Assembly (NCBI GenBank): GCA_027028805.1
Contig: JALVHX010000180.1
Location: 1-9,409 of the forward strand
Direction of reading: 5' to 3'
DNA from: Desulfurococcales archaeon
GTDB lineage: Archaea > Thermoproteota > Thermoprotei_A > Sulfolobales > Desulfurococcaceae
DNA length: 9,409 bases
Of the stretch, positions 5,847-9,409 are shown in pieces. How positions within the stretch are numbered: the stretch's first letter is position 1; every line of letters starts with the position of its first letter. The translations under genes were made by a program, and so were the position numbers. The notes under the pieces were generated by a model. The model was not told the DNA's origin. It saw only the letters and a list, made by a program, of their open reading frames with translations, and ran no database searches.

Positions 5847-6962
5847 TTATTTCTTCGCGTATAGCCAGCAGGCCACGTAGTGGTTGGGCTCAACCTCTAT
5901 TAGCGGGGGCTCTTTCTGTGTACAGCTCGGCTTGAGCTGCGGGTTCTGATCCAGCGCCACGCAGCGTGGATGGAACCTGCATCCCGGCGGCACGAAGACG
6001 GCGCTCGGCACCTCCCCCTTTATCGGTATGTCTCTCAGCCTCAGCCTGTTCCTGGGGTCGGGCTCCGGTATGGCGGCTATTAGCGCCTTGGTGTAGGGGT
6101 GGAGCGGGTTCTCTAGGACGCGGCGTGTCTCTCCGAGCTCTACTATTTTACCTAGATACATTATCGCTATCTTGTTTGTTATATAGCGTGCCACGGCGAG
6201 ATCATGTGTTATGAAGATATAGGTTAGCTTGAACTGTCTCTTGAGGTCCAGCAGCAGCTCCAGTATCTCGGCTCTTATGGATACGTCGAGCATCGACACC
6301 GGCTCGTCGGCAACTATGAACCGCGGGTTGAGTATCATCGCCCTCGCTATAACCACTCTCTGCCTCTGGCCTCCGCTCAGCATGTGGGGGTAGCGGTACA
6401 TGAACTCTTCGGGTGGAACCAGCTTCACTGCTTCAAGCGCCTTGGCCACTATATCCTCCCGCTCCTCGCGTGTCTCGCCTATCCCGTGGATGAGAAGAGG
6501 CTCCTCGAGTATCTCGAAGATCGTGAACCGGGGGTTGAGGGTTCCATAGGGGTCCTGGAATATCATCTGGAGCTCCTTGCGCAGGGGCCGCGTGTATTTA
6601 CGGGGTATCTTTGCCAGGTCGACGTAGCCGTGCTCGTCCATCGGCGGCTCATAGCCCATGCTGCTCCATTCCTCTAACAGCTTCTTCCTGGGCTTGTAGC
6701 CTACGACGCCTCCCGTGGGATCATATAGCCTTATGACCGCCTTCCCCGTGGTTGTTTTCCCACAGCCGCTTTCGCCGGCGAAGCCGAAGACGTCTCCCTC
6801 CTGTATCTTGAAGTCTATGCCGTCGACGGCGTGGACGTAGAGCCGCGGCCTCCTCTTTATTATATCGGTTATGCCGCGGCGGAGCGGGAACCACATCTTG
6901 AGGCCCTTAGCATACATGATCGTGTCCTTGTCGGGGGTTGGGTCGAAGAGCTTCATGGACAC
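5847..6962 (-). CDS. dppF: Peptide/nickel-type ABC transporter ATPase (DppF/OppF)
   Basis: One of two ATPases that power import through a peptide/nickel/sugar-type ABC transporter on the inner face of the membrane. In the 371 residues: Walker A GESGCGKT (63-70), Q-loop Gln136 in FQDPYGTLNP, signature LSGGQ (195-199), Walker B FIVADE (215-220), H-loop His253, and the family's C-terminal oligopeptide-transporter domain (NPLHPYTKALI, then PGCRFHPRC). Cys328, Cys334, Cys347 and Cys365 form a four-cysteine set like the one proposed to bind Fe-S in other family members. Between Walker A and the Q-loop there is a longer than usual insert (about 86-122) holding KKLLEEW and GYVDLAKIP. The GTG at 6962 is preferred for GGGGTGG six bases upstream; ATG 6956 is an alternative. 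It follows dppD by 13 bases. Confidence 0.92.
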   Translation of the reverse strand: MSMKLFDPTPDKDTIMYAKGLKMWFPLRRGITDIIKRRPRLYVHAVDGIDFKIQEGDVFGFAGESGCGKTTTGKAVIRLYDPTGGVVGYKPRKKLLEEWSSMGYEPPMDEHGYVDLAKIPRKYTRPLRKELQMIFQDPYGTLNPRFTIFEILEEPLLIHGIGETREEREDIVAKALEAVKLVPPEEFMYRYPHMLSGGQRQRVVIARAMILNPRFIVADEPVSMLDVSIRAEILELLLDLKRQFKLTYIFITHDLAVARYITNKIAIMYLGKIVELGETRRVLENPLHPYTKALIAAIPEPDPRNRLRLRDIPIKGEVPSAVFVPPGCRFHPRCVALDQNPQLKPSCTQKEPPLIEVEPNHYVACWLYAKK

Positions 6963-6977
6963 CGTGATCCACCCCTG

Positions 6978-7943
6978 CTACTTCTTTGCGTGAAGCCAGC
7001 ACGCGACGTAGTGGCCCGGCTCCACCTCTACGACGGGTGGCTCCTCCTTGCTACATATATCCATTCTATACTTACACCTCGGGTGGAAGCGGCAGCCGGG
7101 CGGGGGATTGGAGAGGTCTGGGGGGAGCCCGGGTATCCACTCGAGCTTCTTTATGTCTCCGCGCAGCCTTGGTATGCTGTTTATCAGACCCCGTGTATAC
7201 GGGTGCTGCGGGTTGAGGAATATCTGCTCCGCTGTCCCGAACTCCACCAGCTTCCCCGCGTAGAGCACCGCTATCTTGTCGGCTATCTCCGCTATTAGGC
7301 TCAGGTCGTGTGTGATCATTATTATGCTCATCTTCAGCTCTCTCTGAAGCTTCTTCAACACGTTCATAACCTGGGCCTGTACAACCACGTCGAGGGCCGT
7401 GGTAGGCTCGTCGGCTATAACCAGGGGCGGGTTGAGGGCCAGCGCCATCGCTATCATGACCCTCTGCTTCATTCCGCCGCTGAGCTCGTGCGGGTAGCTG
7501 TGCGCCCTCTTAGGATCTATGCCGACAAGCTGGAGGAGCTTGTATACCCTGGCCATAGCCTCTCTCTTGGAGAGGCCCTCATGGTACATTATGGCCTCCG
7601 CTATCTGGAACCCCACGGTGTAGACAGGGTTGAGAGCGTTCATCGCTCCCTGGAAGACCATGGAGATCTTCTTCCACCTATACTGTTTCCTGAACTCCTC
7701 CTCGCTCAGCTTGAGGATATTCTTTCCCTCCATGATTATTTCTCCGCCAACGATCTTGCCGGGAGGCGGCACCAGCCTCATTATCGTATACGCGAGAGTG
7801 CTCTTACCGCACCCGCTCTCCCCAGCTATCCCGAGAACCTCTCCCTTGTTCAGCTTAAAAGAGATCCCGTCAACAGCCTTGACGACTCCCTTCATCGTAT
7901 AGAAATACGTCTTAACATCCCTGACCTCGAGCAGTGTGCTCAA
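6978..7943 (-). CDS. dppD: Peptide/nickel-type ABC transporter ATPase (DppD/OppD)
   Basis: Partner ATPase of the DppF-like protein. Counting from the start chosen here (321 residues): Walker A GESGCGKS at 41-48, Q-loop Gln98 in VFQGAMNALNP, signature LSGGM at 154-158, Walker B LVIADEP near 174-180, H-loop His212, then the oligopeptide-transporter tail (NPQHPYTRGLI, NPPPGCRFHPRC) with Cys284, Cys290, Cys297 and Cys315. The start is TTG 7943: it gives the family-typical N terminus MSTLLEVRDVKTYF and has GGGGAGGTG eight bases upstream. An in-frame GTG at 7955 would be four codons longer but lies inside that ribosome site. The substrate cannot be told from ATPases. No permease or binding-protein gene accompanies the pair in the window; the gene upstream is divergent. 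Confidence 0.93.
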   Translation of the reverse strand: MSTLLEVRDVKTYFYTMKGVVKAVDGISFKLNKGEVLGIAGESGCGKSTLAYTIMRLVPPPGKIVGGEIIMEGKNILKLSEEEFRKQYRWKKISMVFQGAMNALNPVYTVGFQIAEAIMYHEGLSKREAMARVYKLLQLVGIDPKRAHSYPHELSGGMKQRVMIAMALALNPPLVIADEPTTALDVVVQAQVMNVLKKLQRELKMSIIMITHDLSLIAEIADKIAVLYAGKLVEFGTAEQIFLNPQHPYTRGLINSIPRLRGDIKKLEWIPGLPPDLSNPPPGCRFHPRCKYRMDICSKEEPPVVEVEPGHYVACWLHAKK

Positions 7944-8044
7944 ATCCAGGGGCACCTCCCCGTTAAGCAGGGTGAGCGCGGCCTCCCCAGGGGCCCCCGG
8001 GGACAGGTGGCCGCATACTCCGCGGGCTATGCGTGGCCGCGACT

Positions 8045-8076
8045 AATCATATAACCTGCTGCTATAGATATAAGCG
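8045..8076. promoter_or_regulatory. Divergent promoter patch
   Basis: On the minus strand GGTTATATGATT (8056-8045) and CTTATATC (8074-8067) resemble TATA boxes for dppD, giving a leader of about 80 bases or more. On the plus strand CTATAGATATAAG (8062-8074) could start a transcript near 8096, just before the tandem hairpins. It is the only strongly AT-rich part of the gap. Confidence 0.45.
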
Positions 8077-8103
8077 TTACGAGCTAGCACCGCTCGAGAG
8101 GGA

Positions 8104-8212
8104 TCCGGTGCCGGATAAGGCGCCGGAGAGGCGGGGGCGAGAACCCGTCCACCGCCCATCCATGCATCGCTACATAACTAGGGAGGGGGTGGATAGAAAC
8201 CCCTATAGCGAT
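8104..8212 (+). ncRNA. Three tandem hairpins: leader or small RNA candidate
   Basis: Hairpin 1 is TCCGGTGCC-GGATAA-GGCGCCGGA (8104-8127), a 9-bp stem with one G-T pair. Hairpin 2 is GGCGG...CCGCC with an inner GGG/CCC (about 8132-8156). Hairpin 3 pairs ATCGCTA (8166-8172) with TAGCGAT (8206-8212), and TAGGG (8179-8183) with CCCTA (8201-8205), so the right arm is continuously paired over 12 bases. ACA follows at once (8213-8215), a feature also seen in H/ACA guide RNAs, but the pocket geometry does not fit well. Family unknown. Confidence 0.35.
8202..8210 (+). promoter_or_regulatory. Possible proximal TATA box for the methyltransferase gene
   Basis: CCTATAGCG has TATA character and would place a start near 8233, ten bases before ATG 8243 and 37 before ATG 8270. 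It is also the right arm of hairpin 3, so the two readings compete. Confidence 0.25.
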
Positions 8213-8269
8213 ACAACGGGCTTAGCATAGAACCAGGGATCCATGGGGGAGGCTGGTCTAGGCGTGTCT

Positions 8270-8818
8270 ATGAAATATGATGCGCCCTTCATACCCGCCC
8301 CTATGAGCGTTGTCAGGGAGGCGCTGAGGATCGCCTGTGTGGGCCCCGGGGACACGCTGTATGATCTCGGCGCCGGCGACGGCAGGGTTGTCGTGGAGGC
8401 CGCTCTCCGCGGGGCCCACGCGGTGGCCGTGGAGATCGACCCGTTTCTATGCGAGGTTATCAGGAGCAGGGCTGAGGAGGCGGGTGTCGGGGACAGGGTC
8501 GAGGTATTGGAGGCCAGTTTCTACGACGTGGATGTGGGCGCTGCCACCGTGGTATACATGTACTTGTATAGGAGCATAAACGAGAAGCTTGCCCCCATGC
8601 TGGAGGAGAGGCTCAGGCCCGGCGCCCGCGTGGTGACGGTGGATTTCCCCATACCCGGCTGGGTTCCTGTACGTGTCAAAAGGATCCAGGACGAGGGAGG
8701 CGTTATCAGAACCATATTATTATATATCATAGGTATAAGCAACCCAGCGGCCCACGTGAAACGGGTTGCCGTGTACAGCTTCGAGAAGGCGGCGGAGGCC
8801 ATGGGTTGCCGAGGCTAG
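8270..8818 (+). CDS. aKMT-like protein lysine methyltransferase, class I SAM-dependent
   Basis: The protein matches, by memory of the sequence, the Sulfolobus broad-specificity lysine methyltransferase aKMT, which methylates lysines on many proteins including chromatin proteins. It has PFIPAPMSVVREAL at 6-19 (Sulfolobus: VPYVPTPEKVV), SAM motif I DLGAGDGR at 32-39, the acidic end of strand 2 at Glu55, ASFYDVDVGAATVVYMYL at 82-99, LRPGARVVTVDFPIPGW at 115-131, and ILLYIIG at 149-155. It is 182 residues, about 20 longer than the Sulfolobus enzyme, the extra being a C-terminal tail. ATG 8270 fits the family N terminus; ATG 8243 would add nine residues and is the first ATG after the proximal promoter. 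It overlaps the next gene by 13 bases. A different substrate within the class is possible. Confidence 0.85.
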   Translation: MKYDAPFIPAPMSVVREALRIACVGPGDTLYDLGAGDGRVVVEAALRGAHAVAVEIDPFLCEVIRSRAEEAGVGDRVEVLEASFYDVDVGAATVVYMYLYRSINEKLAPMLEERLRPGARVVTVDFPIPGWVPVRVKRIQDEGGVIRTILLYIIGISNPAAHVKRVAVYSFEKAAEAMGCRG

Positions 8819-9409
8819 CCGCCAAGGTTTATGGGGGCCGCCACCTATACATCGTTGGCTCCGAGACCCCTCTGAGAGGCTATATAGCGTTCGGGGTAAT
8901 AGATAGGGGCACAAACGTTCTCCAGGTAAGGCCCACCACGCTCTGCCCCCTAAACTGCATATTCTGCAGCGTCGACGCCGGCCCCATGAGCAGGCACAGG
9001 TGGGCCGAGTACATTGTGGAGCCCGAGCCCCTGGCCGAGACAGCCCACTGGTTCGCCGGCTACAAGGGCGGCGGAGTAGAGGCATTGATAGACGGGCTCG
9101 GGGATCCCCTGACCTATCCATGGATAACACGGCTCATATCCCTGCTCAAGAACCACCCAGCGATCACGAGCGTGGCCCTGGAGACCCATGGCGCCGTCCT
9201 CTCGAAGAACCTCGTGGACAAGCTCGAGGCGGCCGGGCTCGACAGGGTTAACCTGAGCATAGACACCCTGAGCCCCGAGAAGGCACGTGTCCTCCAGGGC
9301 GCCCCATGGTTTAATCTCAGGAGGGTCGTGGAGGCCGCCGAGTACCTTGTCCGGGAGACAAGCATAGATCTCCACGTAACCCCTGTATGGATACCCGGGG
9401 TAAACGATA
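8806..9409 (+). CDS. Radical SAM protein (COG2100-like), 3' end cut by window edge
   Basis: Reading from TTG 8806 gives 201 residues with no stop before the right edge. CPLNCIFC at residues 47-54 is the CxxxCxxC radical SAM motif (Cys47, Cys51, Cys54), followed by SVDAGP. DGLGDP (96-101) takes the place of the usual GGEP SAM-binding loop, and VALETHGAVLSK, RVNLSIDTL and HVTPVWIPGVND follow in the order expected for the barrel. The pattern resembles an archaeal group annotated as predicted Fe-S oxidoreductase (COG2100), function unknown; that assignment is from memory. The TTG is chosen because GGAGG (8794-8798) lies 7 bases upstream and the conserved N terminus would be lost at later starts. 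The gene begins inside the methyltransferase gene, so translation is probably coupled. Confidence 0.87.
   Translation, partial: MPRLAAKVYGGRHLYIVGSETPLRGYIAFGVIDRGTNVLQVRPTTLCPLNCIFCSVDAGPMSRHRWAEYIVEPEPLAETAHWFAGYKGGGVEALIDGLGDPLTYPWITRLISLLKNHPAITSVALETHGAVLSKNLVDKLEAAGLDRVNLSIDTLSPEKARVLQGAPWFNLRRVVEAAEYLVRETSIDLHVTPVWIPGVND

Larger units (their letters stand above)
7944..8269. other. Divergent intergenic region, dppD / methyltransferase
   Basis: This 326-base stretch holds no convincing gene. Next to dppD (7956-8040) it is very GC-rich with self-complementary runs such as CCCCAGGGGCCCCCGGGG. An AT-rich patch (8045-8076) carries TATA-like sites for both strands. From 8104 to 8212 three hairpins stand in a row on the plus strand. 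A 17-codon frame just upstream of dppD on the minus strand is probably chance. Confidence 0.55.

Noticed and set aside
5130..5864. 244-codon plus-strand frame opposite HMG-CoA synthase
   Set aside because: Gly-, Arg- and Glu-rich antisense of a well-conserved gene with no independent support.
7971..8024. 17-codon minus-strand leader ORF ending just before the dppD ribosome site
   Set aside because: Pro/Gly-rich peptide from a GC-rich tract with no regulatory codon run; likely chance.
7308..8054. 248-codon plus-strand frame opposite dppD
   Set aside because: The opposite strand encodes a textbook ABC ATPase; this frame is its antisense shadow and has no family features.
8130..8156. tRNA T-arm-like sequence (GGGTTC on the minus strand)
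   Set aside because: No acceptor, D or anticodon arms can be built around it and the loop lacks the conserved bases.
1..9409. Mobile elements, CRISPR arrays, defence islands
   Set aside because: No transposase, integrase, terminal repeats or regularly spaced repeats were seen; the single RecB-like nuclease in a housekeeping operon is not enough to call a defence system.

Overview
The window looks like a GC-rich piece of a hyperthermophilic crenarchaeal chromosome, probably Desulfurococcales or a relative. The evidence is the protein content: a Sulfolobus-type methylthioadenosine phosphorylase, an archaeal HMG-CoA synthase with its DUF35 partner, and an aKMT-type protein lysine methyltransferase. 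Heavy use of ATA (Ile) and AGG (Arg) codons, GTG and TTG starts, Shine-Dalgarno sites of the GGAGGTGAT type, and short AT-rich TATA boxes in a GC-rich background agree with this. I cannot name the species.

Layout, left to right. A radical SAM gene runs off the left edge on the minus strand. It shares a short AT-rich promoter with a divergent, atypical GT-B glycosyltransferase gene (+). That gene converges on a minus-strand pair, mtnP and a PD-(D/E)xK nuclease with an HTH-like tail, whose stop and start codons overlap. A gap of about 540 bp (3722-4265) follows. It has no large gene but holds several inverted repeats and two possible micro-ORFs (29 and 49 codons, +). Next come four minus-strand genes, transcribed in the order dppD, dppF, HMG-CoA synthase, DUF35 Zn-ribbon protein. 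A second gap of about 330 bp (7944-8269) is a divergent promoter region with tandem hairpins. It leads on the plus strand into an aKMT-like methyltransferase translationally coupled to another radical SAM gene that runs off the right edge.

How the genes work together. HMG-CoA synthase and the DUF35 protein belong to the mevalonate route to archaeal isoprenoid lipids, normally with a thiolase that is not encoded here. DppD and DppF are the two ATPases of a peptide/sugar-type ABC importer whose permeases and binding protein are not in the window. MtnP salvages methylthioadenosine, a by-product of S-adenosylmethionine use. Two radical SAM enzymes and one methyltransferase also consume S-adenosylmethionine, but I see no direct link between them. 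Most genes are ordinary crenarchaeal metabolism. The least explained parts are the two structured gaps, the micro-ORFs and the glycosyltransferase lacking its family's glutamates.
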